Assembly (NCBI GenBank): GCA_036504515.1
Contig: DASXVA010000004.1
Location: forward strand, 124,001-188,000
Reading direction: 5' to 3'
DNA: 64,000 nucleotides
From: AWTP1-18 sp036504515
GTDB taxonomy: Bacteria > Pseudomonadota > Gammaproteobacteria > Burkholderiales > Rhodocyclaceae
Part shown: positions 16,753 through 25,600 of the stretch, piece by piece
Layout: each line of letters opens with the position of its first letter
How positions within the stretch are numbered: position 1 is the first letter of the stretch
The notes under the pieces: model-generated
Databases searched by the model: none
Told to the model about the DNA's origin: nothing
What the model saw: the letters and a program-made list of their open reading frames with translations, nothing else
Program-made: the position numbers and the translations under genes

Positions 16753-17295
16753 TTAGCGGCTGACCTTGCGGCTCTTGCGGGGGGCGGGGGTCAGTTGAAT
16801 CTTGACTTCTTCGTCGATTAACTCGGTGGTGGTGATTGCGGTTTCGGAAATCCGGTCGGCGGTGGCAAGACCTTCGTCCACGGTTTTCTGGGTCAGGTTG
16901 ATAAGCCAGAGGGTTTCCCAGGGGGAGGATTTGAGGCTGCGGCCAAAGTAGTTGTTGCTGAGTTCCTTGGCGCTGGAAATCTGGCTGCCGGCAACATTCC
17001 ACAGTTCTTCGGCGCGGGAGGCGGAGGCATGGACGATGTTGGAAATGAGGGAGGGGATTTCCTGGCTCAGCAGTTGTTGATTCAAATGACCGGCTTGTTC
17101 GGCCCAGGAGGAGAGTGCATGCTGACCTTCAATACTCTGGAGTTTCTGGCTGCTGTCACTCAGCAGCTTTTTGGCAAAGCCGGTACTCAGTTTCAGGCAG
17201 TCTTCCACTTGATCAAGGTAGCTCTGGGAAATCTGGTGGCAAAAACTCAGGGAACGTTGTCGGGCGGAATGAATGTCGGTGGAAGAAAAGTACAC
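16753..17295 (-). CDS. phasin family protein (PHA granule-associated)
   Basis: Small amphipathic helical protein that coats polyhydroxyalkanoate granules. I chose the GTG at 17295 because AGGAGG lies seven bases upstream and because residues encoded further upstream look non-coding; this gives 180 residues, normal for phasins. The protein has no Cys-rich or catalytic motif, is helical throughout, and includes a typical phasin stretch around AEELWNVAGSQISSAKELS. The C-terminus is basic (APRKSRKVSR). No PHA synthase is in view. It is monocistronic, divergent from the SnoaL-like gene. Confidence 0.75.
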   Translation of the reverse strand: MYFSSTDIHSARQRSLSFCHQISQSYLDQVEDCLKLSTGFAKKLLSDSSQKLQSIEGQHALSSWAEQAGHLNQQLLSQEIPSLISNIVHASASRAEELWNVAGSQISSAKELSNNYFGRSLKSSPWETLWLINLTQKTVDEGLATADRISETAITTTELIDEEVKIQLTPAPRKSRKVSR

Positions 17296-17451
17296 GGTGG
17301 AACCTCCTGAAGGAAAAGGAGCCACTGTAGGTGTTGGTGATGACAGCCTGCGGGCAGTTCGATGACAGGGCGATGAATAAGGAATTCCAATATCCGTCCA
17401 AAGGGATCTCGACATCAGCCTTATGATGGACGTTTCGTCTCAGCCTGAGGT

Positions 17452-18012
17452 TTGCCGATGTTTGCGCGGATGCCTGTTTCCTCCCTCGTTCCTGGTCAGC
17501 GGCCAGGACGTTTGACTCATCTGATTCGCTTTTTCGCCAGTCTTGCGGCGGGCATCTTGCTGACAACGCAAGCGGTTTATGCCCAGGAGGCGGTGGTGCC
17601 GGTGGCGGATGCGGAAGCCCTGTTCACCAGCGCCGACCCCAAGCTTCAGGCCAACAAGCAGGTGGCTTACCACATCGTGCGGGAGCTATTGGAGGCGGGG
17701 CACTGGGAGTTGGCGGACCGGTATTTGACGGAACGCTATCTGCAACACAATCCTAATGCAGCCTCTGGCCGGGCCGGCGTGGTGCATTTCTTCGTGGATG
17801 TGCTGAAGGTGAAACCAACGCCCATCCCCGAAAAAATCAAAACGCCCATCGTCGCGGTACTGGCCGAGGGAGACTTGGTGACGGTGGTTTATCCGCGGCT
17901 GGTGGAGGTCGGCGGCGACCCTGCCAAGCGCTATACGACCACCTGGTTTGATATGTGGCGCATCAAGGATGGCAAGGCCGATGAGCATTGGGACCCGGCC
18001 ACGCGCAATTGA
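17452..18012 (+). CDS. exported SnoaL-like / NTF2-fold protein
   Basis: A 186-residue protein with an N-terminal signal peptide: a hydrophobic stretch ending near AVYAQEA (about residue 44). The mature part has the SnoaL-like pattern, with RYLQHNPNAASGRAGVVHFF in the middle and WFDMWRIKDGKADEHWD at the end, the His and Trp positions typical of NTF2-fold proteins that resemble YybH/predicted SnoaL aldol condensation-like proteins. Two ATGs, 17452 and 17458, are possible starts. It lies 80 nt before a nitroreductase gene on the same strand. Its substrate is unknown. Confidence 0.8.
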   Translation: MPMFARMPVSSLVPGQRPGRLTHLIRFFASLAAGILLTTQAVYAQEAVVPVADAEALFTSADPKLQANKQVAYHIVRELLEAGHWELADRYLTERYLQHNPNAASGRAGVVHFFVDVLKVKPTPIPEKIKTPIVAVLAEGDLVTVVYPRLVEVGGDPAKRYTTTWFDMWRIKDGKADEHWDPATRN

Positions 18013-18093
18013 ACGATCGCGGGCGGCTCCAGTCAGACGGCCGGCCTGTTGGCTTTATTTCTTTTCTCTCGTTATCCCGAAAGGTTGTGAGTC

Positions 18094-18732
18094 ATGTCGG
18101 ATCTTATTGAAAAGTTGAAATGGCGTTACGCCACCAAAAAAATGACACCTGCCAAAGCGGTTCCCCAAGAAAAGGTGGAGCGCATTCTGGAAGCCATTCG
18201 CCTGACCGCCAGTTCCAGCGGGCTGCAGCCCTATGTGGTGCTGGTGGTAACAAACCCCGCGCTGCGTGCCCAGATCCGGCCCCATGCCTGGGACCAGAGC
18301 CAGGTGACGGATAGCTCCCATCTGCTGGTTTTCGCCGCCTGGGATAACTACACCGCCGAACGCATCAACGGCATGTTCGATCTGGTGACGGCCGAGCGCG
18401 GTTTTCGCAATGAAGGCCAGGAAGCCTACCGGCAGAAACTGCTGGACACCTATCCCCCGCGGGATGCGGAAGTGAATTTTCAGCATGCCGCCCGGCAGGC
18501 CTATATCGGCCTGGGCAGCGCACTGATTGCTGCCGCTGAAGAAGGCGTGGACAGCACCCCCATGGAAGGTTTTGACCCAGCCAAGGTGGACGTGATTCTG
18601 CAGCTGCGGAAGCAGGGCTTGCGTTCCGTGGTGATGCTGCCCTTGGGTTATCGCGATGTAGAAGGCGATTGGCTGGTGAACCTGAAAAAGGTCCGTCGTC
18701 CCCGGGACCAGTTTGTGATCGAAGTTCCCTGA
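18094..18732 (+). CDS. NAD(P)H-dependent nitroreductase-family flavoprotein
   Basis: FMN-dependent oxidoreductase of the NfsB/nitroreductase family, 212 residues. The N-terminal RYATKKMTPAKAVPQEKVER and the FMN-binding SSSGLQPYVVLVV are typical, as are ARQAYIGLGSALIAAAEEG and the C-terminal LPLGYRDVEGDWL. Such enzymes reduce nitroaromatics, quinones or flavins using NAD(P)H in the cytoplasm. A strong terminator follows 25 nt after the stop, and the upstream gene on the same strand codes for an exported SnoaL-like protein. Confidence 0.9.
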   Translation: MSDLIEKLKWRYATKKMTPAKAVPQEKVERILEAIRLTASSSGLQPYVVLVVTNPALRAQIRPHAWDQSQVTDSSHLLVFAAWDNYTAERINGMFDLVTAERGFRNEGQEAYRQKLLDTYPPRDAEVNFQHAARQAYIGLGSALIAAAEEGVDSTPMEGFDPAKVDVILQLRKQGLRSVVMLPLGYRDVEGDWLVNLKKVRRPRDQFVIEVP

Positions 18733-18757
18733 GCATTGTTCAGTCAGGGGTTAAAAC

Positions 18758-18794
18758 TAGGCGGGAGGGCGTTGCGCTGTCCCGCCTATTTTTT
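18758..18794 (+). terminator. rho-independent terminator after the nitroreductase gene
   Basis: Perfect stem TAGGCGGGA / TCCCGCCTA, 13-nt loop and a run of six T. It also separates the plus-strand genes from the converging chromate transporter genes. Confidence 0.88.
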
Positions 18795-18826
18795 GCCCGA
18801 AACTTTTTGTTCGAAACGGCCTGGCG

Positions 18827-19351
18827 TCAGACGTAACCCGCGGCGCCCAGGGCCGCGCCGACCGCCAGTAGCCAAAGCGGATTGAAACGGGTCCGCCAGG
18901 AAATCAGCGCTGCAGCCAGGGTCAGCACCACGGCAAACCAGTGGTGGTCGGCCAGGCCGATCATCACCCAGGCGGTGCAGCACACCAGCCCCACGGTCAG
19001 GGGCGCGATGCCCTGTTGAATGCGTTGGCGCCAGGGATGGTCGCGGAAGCGTTGCCACAGGCCGGCGACCACCCAGGTGAAGGCCGCTCCCGGCAGGCAC
19101 ATGGCCATGGTGGAGGCCAAAGCGCCAGTAACACCATCCACATGCCAGCCGATCAGGGTAATGAACAGCACATTGGGCCCCGGGGCGGCTTGGGCGATGG
19201 CGAAATAGTCGAGGAATTGCCGCTCTGTGAGCCAGCCTTGCTGGTCCACCACCACCCGGTGGATTTCCGGCGTCAGGGCTCCGGCACCGCCAAAGGCCAG
19301 CAGGGAGAGCAGGCCGAAGTGGATGACCAGGGCAATCAGGGCCGGACTCAT
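18827..19351 (-). CDS. chromate transporter, second short-chain ChrA subunit
   Basis: One half of a two-gene (short-chain) CHR-family chromate transporter. The start ATG 19351 overlaps the stop of the other half (ATGA), giving 174 residues; the open frame upstream of it lies inside the neighbouring gene. The N-terminus has FGGAGALTPEIHRVVVDQQGW and then AQAAPGPNVLFITL, the paired CHR motifs. Four to five hydrophobic helices are evident. Short-chain CHR pairs probably assemble as heterodimers in the inner membrane. Chromate is the named substrate of the family, but many members are of unproven specificity. Confidence 0.9.
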   Translation of the reverse strand: MSPALIALVIHFGLLSLLAFGGAGALTPEIHRVVVDQQGWLTERQFLDYFAIAQAAPGPNVLFITLIGWHVDGVTGALASTMAMCLPGAAFTWVVAGLWQRFRDHPWRQRIQQGIAPLTVGLVCCTAWVMIGLADHHWFAVVLTLAAALISWRTRFNPLWLLAVGAALGAAGYV

Positions 19352-19905
19352 GAGGATTTGTCCGCCAGCCAGATACTGCCTGCAGCGAGGAGAGGCAAAG
19401 CCCAGAGCAGGGGCAGGCGCAGCAAGCCGATGGCGATAAAGGTGAGGGCCATGAACAGGGGCGGTAGCCAACGCCTTTGTTTGAGTTGAGGCAGGGCCAT
19501 CTTGAGGGCCATGGAAAGAATCAGGCCGGCAGCGACGGCAGCAATGCCGTTCAGGGCCCCTTGCAGGGCAGGCACTTTGCCGTAATGGCCGTAAATCATG
19601 GCCAGGCCCAGCACGATCACGATGGAAATGCCGTAAAGGCCGACGAAAGCCGCTGTTGCCCCCTTGAGGCCGCCGAAGCGTTTACCCACGGCAATGGAAA
19701 GATTGCTGATGTTGGGGCCGGGCAGAAACTGGCACAGGCCCAGGGTTTCGGTGAATTCTTGCTCCGTCAGCCAGCCCCGTTTTTCTACCAGTTCACGCCG
19801 GGCAAAGGGCAGCACACCGCCAAAGGCATGGAGCGCACAGGTCTGGAAGGCGATAAAAAGGTCGAACAGGGAGGGCTGTTTGAGGGGCGGAGACGGCTGG
19901 GACAT
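19348..19905 (-). CDS. chromate transporter, first short-chain ChrA subunit
   Basis: Partner of the gene at 18827-19351 and first in the pair; 185 residues. CHR motifs are HAFGGVLPFARRELVEKRGW and LCQFLPGPNISNLSIAVGKR, followed by several hydrophobic helices (about residues 85-185). The two genes overlap by four bases and must be co-translated. It diverges from the DEAD-box helicase gene, whose promoter region fills the 90 bp upstream. Confidence 0.9.
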   Translation of the reverse strand: MSQPSPPLKQPSLFDLFIAFQTCALHAFGGVLPFARRELVEKRGWLTEQEFTETLGLCQFLPGPNISNLSIAVGKRFGGLKGATAAFVGLYGISIVIVLGLAMIYGHYGKVPALQGALNGIAAVAAGLILSMALKMALPQLKQRRWLPPLFMALTFIAIGLLRLPLLWALPLLAAGSIWLADKSS

Positions 19906-20043
19906 GGCGGAATTTCCGGGCTGAAGCCTCGATTATCGCGAAAATAAGCCCCGTCTAAAATCCTTTACTGGAGCCAAACCGTCTGACCTGGTAGAATGCC
20001 GCGTCTTACTGTTCTCCGAGCTGCGTCTGCAGCCCCGCCCCCC

Positions 20044-22320
20044 ATGTCCTCTACTGATTCCGCGCCCACCCCGGTGCGCTTTGACCAATTGGGTCTTGCC
20101 CCCGCATTACTTCAGGCGCTTGAGGCCGTGGGTTACGAAACACCTTCTCCCATTCAGGCTGCCTGTATTCCCGCGCTGCTGGCGGGACACGACCTGTTGG
20201 GCGAGGCCCAGACCGGCACCGGCAAGACGGCTGCTTTTGCCTTGCCCATCCTGTCCAAGGTCGATGTTGCCAACCGCCGTCCCCAGGCGCTTGTTCTGGC
20301 GCCGACTCGGGAACTGGCCATTCAGGTGGCCGAGGCGCTGCAAAGCTACGCCCGCTTCATGCCCGGCTTCCATGTGCTGCCTATTTATGGCGGACAAAGC
20401 ATGGTGGTGCAATTGCGCCAGTTGGAACGAGGCGTTCATGTCATCGTCGGTACCCCCGGTCGTGTGATGGATCACCTGGAGCGCAAGAGCCTGTCCCTGG
20501 ATGGTCTGAAAACCTTGGTGCTGGACGAAGCCGACGAAATGCTGCGCATGGGCTTCATCGACGACGTGGAGTGGATTCTCGAACACACCCCCGCCAATCG
20601 CCAGACGGCCCTGTTCTCGGCCACCATGCCGGAAGTCATCCGTCGTGTTGCCCGCACCCACATGCGGGAACCGAAGGAAGTAAAGATCAAGGCTGCCACG
20701 TCCACCGTGATGGCCATCCGCCAGCGCTACTGGTTGGTGAGCGGTTCCAGCAAGCTGGACGCCCTGACCCGCATGCTGGAAGTGGAAGAAGACTTCGACG
20801 CTGCCATCATTTTTGCGCGCACCAAAACCGCGACGGTGGAACTGGCTGAAAAGCTGGAAGCCCGTGGCTACTCTGCCTCCGCCCTGAACGGCGACATGCA
20901 GCAAGCCCAGCGGGAACGGGTTATCGAACAAATCAAGAACAAGCAACTGGATATCGTGGTGGCGACCGATGTGGCCGCCCGCGGCATTGATGTGCCCCGA
21001 GTCAGCCACGTGATCAACTACGACATTCCCTACGATACCGAGGCCTATGTGCACCGTATCGGCCGGACTGGCCGTGCTGGTCGTACCGGTACCGCCATTC
21101 TGTTCGTCTCCCCCCGCGAAAAGCGCATGCTGCGCATGATCGAGCAGGCGACCCGCCAGCCCATCGAAGCCATGCAACTGCCCAGCCCCGAGGCTGTGGC
21201 TGATCGCCGCGTTGCCCAGTTCAAGCAACAGATCGTGGCCGTGTTGGGCGAAGGTCAGAACCTGAGCTTCCTCGAAGACGTGGTGCAACAGATCGTCACG
21301 GAACAAGGCATCGAAGCGGCTGAAGTCGCCGCCGCCCTGGCTTGGTTGGTGCAGCGGGATCGTCCCCTGCAGCCCGATGCTAATCGCCGCTCTTCTTCCT
21401 ATTCAGCCCCGGCGCCCTATGCGGCCTCCGCTCCTGCGGCCCGGTCTGCAGCTCCCCGTCCGGCCCCCATCGGCCCCGGCGATGATCCCAACGATCCTTG
21501 GGCAGAAGCCCGTCGCATCAAGCAGGAACGCCGTGCCCAGGAGCAGGCTGAAAAGCTGGCTCGGGGTGATGAACCCAGAGCCCCTTGGCGCGATGACAAG
21601 GCCCACAACACCTCCCATGGTCCTCGTCCTGCCAGTTTCGGCAAGACCCGTTACCGGATTGCGGTAGGCCGTGACGACGGTATTTCTCCCAAGGATGTGG
21701 TGGGTGCCATTGCCAACGAAGCCGGCATCGAAAGCCGTTTCATTGGCCAGATCAACCTGTTCGACGACTTTTCCACGGTGGAACTGCCGGACTCCCTGCC
21801 CAATGACGTGCTGGGCACCCTCAAGCGTATCCGCGTCCGCGGCAAGCCCATGGATATCGAAGTCGATACCGGCGATACCCCGGAACGCGGTCGCCGTGAT
21901 TTCGGTGGCGAACGTAGTGAGCGCAAGCCCTGGGATGATCGTCCTCCCCGTCGCGATTTCGGTGACAGGGGTGGTGATCGTGGCGGAGATCGCGGTGGTG
22001 ACCGTGGTTCCCGTAGTGGCGGCGAATGGAAGGGCAAGAGCGAAGGCGGTGGTTTCAGGAGCCGCGAACCCGGCGCCCGTAGCGAGTCCACCGGTGGTTA
22101 TGGCGCTCCCCGTCGCGAAGGCAGCAGTGACTTCCCGCCCCGCGCCGCTCGTACTCCCCAGACTGACCGTCCCCGCCGCGAAGGTGGTTTCGGTGCTGCC
22201 GGCGGCGACAAGCCCGCCTTCGGCAAAAAGCCCTTTGAGAAGAAACCCTTCGACAAGAAGCCTTCGGCTGAACGCAGTTTCAAGCCCTTCGGCGACCGGC
22301 CCAAAAAGCCAAAGTTCTGA
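20044..22320 (+). CDS. deaD: DEAD-box ATP-dependent RNA helicase, DeaD/CsdA type
   Basis: RNA helicase for ribosome assembly and mRNA turnover, usually cold-inducible. Motifs in order: Q-motif (TPSPIQ), AQTGTGKTAAF (Walker A), PTRELA, TPGRVMDHL, VLDEADEM (DEAD), SATMP, ARGIDVP and HRIGRTGRAG. A DbpA-type RNA-binding domain follows at about residues 535-610. The tail (about 640-758) is rich in Arg, Gly and Asp, with RGGD repeats around 21960-22020. I chose ATG 20044 (MSSTDS) because an upstream in-frame ATG at 19996 overlaps a TAGAAT -10-like hexamer. No clear ribosome site is seen for either. Confidence 0.95.
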   Translation: MSSTDSAPTPVRFDQLGLAPALLQALEAVGYETPSPIQAACIPALLAGHDLLGEAQTGTGKTAAFALPILSKVDVANRRPQALVLAPTRELAIQVAEALQSYARFMPGFHVLPIYGGQSMVVQLRQLERGVHVIVGTPGRVMDHLERKSLSLDGLKTLVLDEADEMLRMGFIDDVEWILEHTPANRQTALFSATMPEVIRRVARTHMREPKEVKIKAATSTVMAIRQRYWLVSGSSKLDALTRMLEVEEDFDAAIIFARTKTATVELAEKLEARGYSASALNGDMQQAQRERVIEQIKNKQLDIVVATDVAARGIDVPRVSHVINYDIPYDTEAYVHRIGRTGRAGRTGTAILFVSPREKRMLRMIEQATRQPIEAMQLPSPEAVADRRVAQFKQQIVAVLGEGQNLSFLEDVVQQIVTEQGIEAAEVAAALAWLVQRDRPLQPDANRRSSSYSAPAPYAASAPAARSAAPRPAPIGPGDDPNDPWAEARRIKQERRAQEQAEKLARGDEPRAPWRDDKAHNTSHGPRPASFGKTRYRIAVGRDDGISPKDVVGAIANEAGIESRFIGQINLFDDFSTVELPDSLPNDVLGTLKRIRVRGKPMDIEVDTGDTPERGRRDFGGERSERKPWDDRPPRRDFGDRGGDRGGDRGGDRGSRSGGEWKGKSEGGGFRSREPGARSESTGGYGAPRREGSSDFPPRAARTPQTDRPRREGGFGAAGGDKPAFGKKPFEKKPFDKKPSAERSFKPFGDRPKKPKF

Positions 22321-22334
22321 TTCGGGCGTAGTAG

Positions 22335-22410
22335 GACCGGGGACTTGCTCCCCGGTCAGCCCTTTCCCCTGAAAAATCTGAATTCATCCCTTCTGTTGGG
22401 AGGGATTTTT
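22335..22410 (+). terminator. tandem terminators after deaD
   Basis: Two hairpins follow the stop. The first is ACCGGGGA / TCCCCGGT with loop CTTGC (22335-22355). The second is ATCCCT / AGGGAT (22386-22406) running into TTTTT. Confidence 0.75.
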
Positions 22411-22447
22411 CTTGCTGTTTTCTTACTGTCATAGGGAATTGTGACTT

Positions 22448-22476
22448 GATAATCTATAATCGTTCTCAATAAGAAC
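22448..22476 (+). promoter_or_regulatory. AT-rich promoter/operator of the chemoreceptor gene, Fur-box-like
   Basis: The stretch begins GATAATCTATAATCG and continues TTCTCAATAAGAAC. It contains TATAAT, usable as a -10 element, and resembles the interrupted GATAAT-type Fur box often seen in proteobacteria. It lies about 60 bp before the gene. The match is approximate and could be chance in AT-rich DNA. Confidence 0.35.
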
Positions 22477-22535
22477 AGTAAAAACTAATACAACGACTAA
22501 TACCCGGCAGAGAAAAATATGGGAATCAGTCAATC

Positions 22536-24158
22536 GTGAAAAAGAATTTTCCTGTCACTCAGGTAGAACAGCCCTTTCCTAAAGGCAAGTACGTGGTTTC
22601 CCGTACTGACCTCAAAGGTGCCATCACATTCGCCAACAAGACCTTCATCGAGTTGAGCGGATTCAGTAGTGACGAACTTCTGGGCCAAAACCACAATCTT
22701 GTGCGCCATCCGGATATGCCGCCGGCGGCTTTTGCCGACTTGTGGGTAACGGTCAAGACGGGGCGCCCATGGCGCGGTATCGTCAAGAACCGCTGCAAGA
22801 ATGGTGACTACTACTGGGTGAATGCCCTGGTCGTCCCGGTCAAAAAAGGCGGCACGATCACTGGTTACATGTCGGTTCGTACTGAACCTAGCCGGGCAGA
22901 AGTGCAGCAGGCAGAAGCGCTTTATGTGCAGCTCAACAAGAGCGGCGCTGCGATTGTCCATCCCTGGGCTTTGCACCACATGGCCTTGCGCCCCCGGCTA
23001 CTGGCCATGTCCGGCTTTTTGGTGTTGGCACAACTCATCACTTTGCTGGCCCATCTATTTGCCGACAATCTTGGCATCAGTGCTGGTTTGATCAACGCGT
23101 TGCTGACGATACTCGGCGTGGCCGGGGTCGGGGTTGGCGTGATGACTATGGGGTTGCAGTCGAAAATCCTGACCATCATGAGCCGCATCATTGATCGTCT
23201 CGACAACATCGCCCAAGGCGACTTGACGGACGATATTCCGCTCCATCGACGAGATGAACTGGGGCGCATCAACGATGCCCTGGTAACAATGCAATCCCAC
23301 CTGAAAACCATGATGGCGGAAATTGCCGAGTCTGCCGACAGCGTGCTCAACAGTGCCGAAGAGGTTAGCCAGGATATGGATAAAGCCCACGGCGAGGCTG
23401 AAGGGCAGTCGGATGCGGTGGCTCATATTGCCCAGGTGATGGAAGAAATGTCCGTTTCCATCCAGCATGTGGCGGAAGGGGCCGAACAGGCTGCCGGCGC
23501 AGTAGGAACGTCCCAGTCCCTGTTGCAGACAGCCGTGGCCCAGATGACTGACAGCCGCGAAGCATCCCGGGGTGTGGTGGCCTCTGTGTCTGAGGCCAGC
23601 GGCACCATGGGCGAACTGTTCAAGTCGATCCACGATATTGGCGTGGTGACACAGACCATTCGCGAAGTGGCAGACCAGACCAACCTGCTGGCCCTCAATG
23701 CCGCCATTGAGGCTGCCCGGGCAGGGGAAGCCGGGCGAGGCTTTGCCGTGGTGGCGGATGAAGTCCGCAAACTGGCCGAGCGGGCCAGCACCCAGACAGA
23801 GGCCATTACCAAGACCGTCCAAGAGGTTCAGCGTGTCACCCAATTGGCGGTGTCCGGTATGGAATCGGCCGTCAATCAGGTCGCCGTTACCGACCAGGCC
23901 ATGGACCAGGCTCAGGCCAGTTTGGGGCAGGTGGGCGTCCAGGGCGGTGAAGTTGGCCGCATGTCCGGAGACATTGTCACCGTGACCCGGGAACAAGCCC
24001 GGGCCGGAGAAGACGTGGCGCGGCAGGTGGAAAACATGGCGTCGGGCATCGAGCAGACGGTCGGTCAGATTGCCCAGGTCCGAACCCGGGCTGGAGAAAT
24101 GCGAGGGATTGCGCGGCGGATGCGCGAACTGGTCGGCTATTTCCGCTTGATTCGATAA
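22536..24158 (+). CDS. aer: PAS-domain chemoreceptor, Aer-like (aerotaxis)
   Basis: Methyl-accepting chemotaxis protein of 540 residues with an N-terminal PAS domain (about 20-115) instead of a periplasmic sensor. VRHPDMPPAAFADLW and WVNALVVPV are typical of Aer, which senses redox state through FAD. Two hydrophobic helices (about 155-205) form a membrane hairpin, then a HAMP-like linker and the signalling domain with QTNLLALNAAIEAARAGEAG. The start is GTG 22536. A six-codon reading frame (ATG 22519, MGISQS) ends in TGA overlapping that GTG, which may couple translation. It shows the flavin-PAS class; the signal itself is inferred. Confidence 0.88.
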   Translation: MKKNFPVTQVEQPFPKGKYVVSRTDLKGAITFANKTFIELSGFSSDELLGQNHNLVRHPDMPPAAFADLWVTVKTGRPWRGIVKNRCKNGDYYWVNALVVPVKKGGTITGYMSVRTEPSRAEVQQAEALYVQLNKSGAAIVHPWALHHMALRPRLLAMSGFLVLAQLITLLAHLFADNLGISAGLINALLTILGVAGVGVGVMTMGLQSKILTIMSRIIDRLDNIAQGDLTDDIPLHRRDELGRINDALVTMQSHLKTMMAEIAESADSVLNSAEEVSQDMDKAHGEAEGQSDAVAHIAQVMEEMSVSIQHVAEGAEQAAGAVGTSQSLLQTAVAQMTDSREASRGVVASVSEASGTMGELFKSIHDIGVVTQTIREVADQTNLLALNAAIEAARAGEAGRGFAVVADEVRKLAERASTQTEAITKTVQEVQRVTQLAVSGMESAVNQVAVTDQAMDQAQASLGQVGVQGGEVGRMSGDIVTVTREQARAGEDVARQVENMASGIEQTVGQIAQVRTRAGEMRGIARRMRELVGYFRLIR

Positions 24159-24346
24159 TGCACTCCTGGCCTGATAGGGCCAGGGTGTTGCAGAACAAGG
24201 CGCCGGGACGGATGGTTTCCCCGGCGCTTTTTGCTTTTATGGGCCAAAATCCCCGACTGGAATTTTTATGGTGGCAGCTTGCGATTAAAGCTGGCTGCCT
24301 GGGGGCCGAACTGGCCTGTCTCGTTCACGAAGGTATCGGCAGATCC

Positions 24347-25495
24347 ATGACCCTGTTGCGCTTGACCCTCTGCAGCATGGCCCTGTTCTTTGCGCTGATG
24401 ACCAGCGCCAGAAGTCAGGAGCCAGCTCCTGCTGCATCGGTAATTAAGGGGCAGGGCAGCGCCCAGATTCGCAATGGTGATGTGGCTCTGGCTCGTTGGC
24501 AGGCGATGGCGGATGCCCTCAAGAATGCCATCGAAAACCACGGCGCCATGGTTCAAACCGGGACGCTGATGAGTAACGGTCGAGTGTTCGAGACCCTCAG
24601 CGTCAAGAGTGATGTACGCACCCGGGACGTGCAGGTGCTGGAAGAAAAGCGGGAGGGCGACCAGCTTTACCTGACGGTACAAGCCACCATAGCTTCCGTA
24701 TCGCCGACCGCAACATGTTCTTCTGAATACCGTAAGCGTGCCTTGTTCACTGCCATTCCCTTGCAGCATCCCGAGCAATTGAAGCGGGGTGAAGCCGGTA
24801 ATCTGCCTTCTGCCCTGGCCTTCATGCTGGCATCAGCGACGGGGCGGAGCGGGAAGCTGGACACCTTGGCCGATCCCGGCGCATCTCCATTGCAAGGGCT
24901 TGCGGATATTCCCCGGCCAAGAACGGCGGTACTAAATGTCCTGCTGGAAAAGCACCGGGTTCAGGCGGTTGTTACCGGCGTGATTCGTAATTTCACCCCG
25001 GTCAAAGAAGCGGGTCTGCTCACCCTGTTTGAGCCGGATCGACTGCTGGAAATGGAGATTCTGGTCTTCGGCCCCTTGGGTGAAGCTCCGCTGGCCACCC
25101 GTCGTTTCAGTTTCCGCCTGCCGGGAGCCACTTTGACGGGCCCCTTGGCCAGCGCCAGTTCGGACACTTTTGCCAATAGCAGCTTCGGCCAAGCCCTAGG
25201 GCGGGCGCTGGCGGAGGTGGGGGATTGGGTTAGCGAGCGCCTGGCTTGCACCCCGTTCACCGCCCGGGTTGTCAGCGTGGAGGGCAACCGTTTGGGGCTG
25301 GATGCCGGCAGCCAAGCCGGTTTGAAGGCCGGGGACGGTTTTATCGTTTTTCGTCCCGGGCGCGATGCGGGCCTGTCGGTACCCCAGGCCTCGGTAACCA
25401 TCCGCAGTTTGCAAGCCGACCGCAGCATTGCTGAAGTCAGCAGCCCGGGAGGCACCTTTTTGCTACAAGTCGGCGATGTGGCTGTATCACGATAA
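24347..25495 (+). CDS. flgT: FlgT-like flagellar assembly protein, exported
   Basis: A 382-residue exported protein similar in layout to FlgT, which forms the H-ring around the flagellar basal body in Vibrio and relatives. I chose ATG 24347 because it begins a clear signal peptide (MTLLRLTLCSMALFFALM, cleaved near SARSQEP). The N-terminal half (SVIKGQGSAQIRNGDVALAR) is the FlgT-N pattern, a middle domain starts near residue 150, and the C-terminal SH3-like part has VVSVEGNRLGLDAGSQAGLK. An open frame upstream (from 24158) lacks signal features. FlgP- and FlgO-like genes follow, which supports the call. Confidence 0.78.
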   Translation: MTLLRLTLCSMALFFALMTSARSQEPAPAASVIKGQGSAQIRNGDVALARWQAMADALKNAIENHGAMVQTGTLMSNGRVFETLSVKSDVRTRDVQVLEEKREGDQLYLTVQATIASVSPTATCSSEYRKRALFTAIPLQHPEQLKRGEAGNLPSALAFMLASATGRSGKLDTLADPGASPLQGLADIPRPRTAVLNVLLEKHRVQAVVTGVIRNFTPVKEAGLLTLFEPDRLLEMEILVFGPLGEAPLATRRFSFRLPGATLTGPLASASSDTFANSSFGQALGRALAEVGDWVSERLACTPFTARVVSVEGNRLGLDAGSQAGLKAGDGFIVFRPGRDAGLSVPQASVTIRSLQADRSIAEVSSPGGTFLLQVGDVAVSR

Positions 25496-25540
25496 TTTCT
25501 TTTATTTTCAATTAGCTGTCAAATAATCCTGATGTTCTGG

Positions 25541-25567
25541 TTAAGTTCCTCAGTATTTTGTCGTTAG
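25541..25567 (+). promoter_or_regulatory. candidate sigma-28 (FliA) promoter before flgP
   Basis: TTAAGTTC, an 11-base spacer, then GTCGTTAG. This matches the flagellar consensus TAAAGTTT-N11-GCCGATAA at 11 of 16 positions with exact spacing, 33 bp before the flgP start. Confidence 0.4.
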
Positions 25568-25600
25568 GCTGAGTATCCCTAACAAACGCCCATTTGCCTG

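Noticed and set aside
20107..21306. 399-residue open frame on the minus strand opposite deaD
   Set aside because: It is the antisense shadow of a highly conserved helicase in GC-rich DNA; its sequence is His/Gly/Gln-rich without any domain.
21955..22030. Tandem DNA repeat / minisatellite
   Set aside because: The repeat encodes the Arg-Gly-Gly-Asp tail of the DEAD-box helicase, a normal protein feature of such tails.
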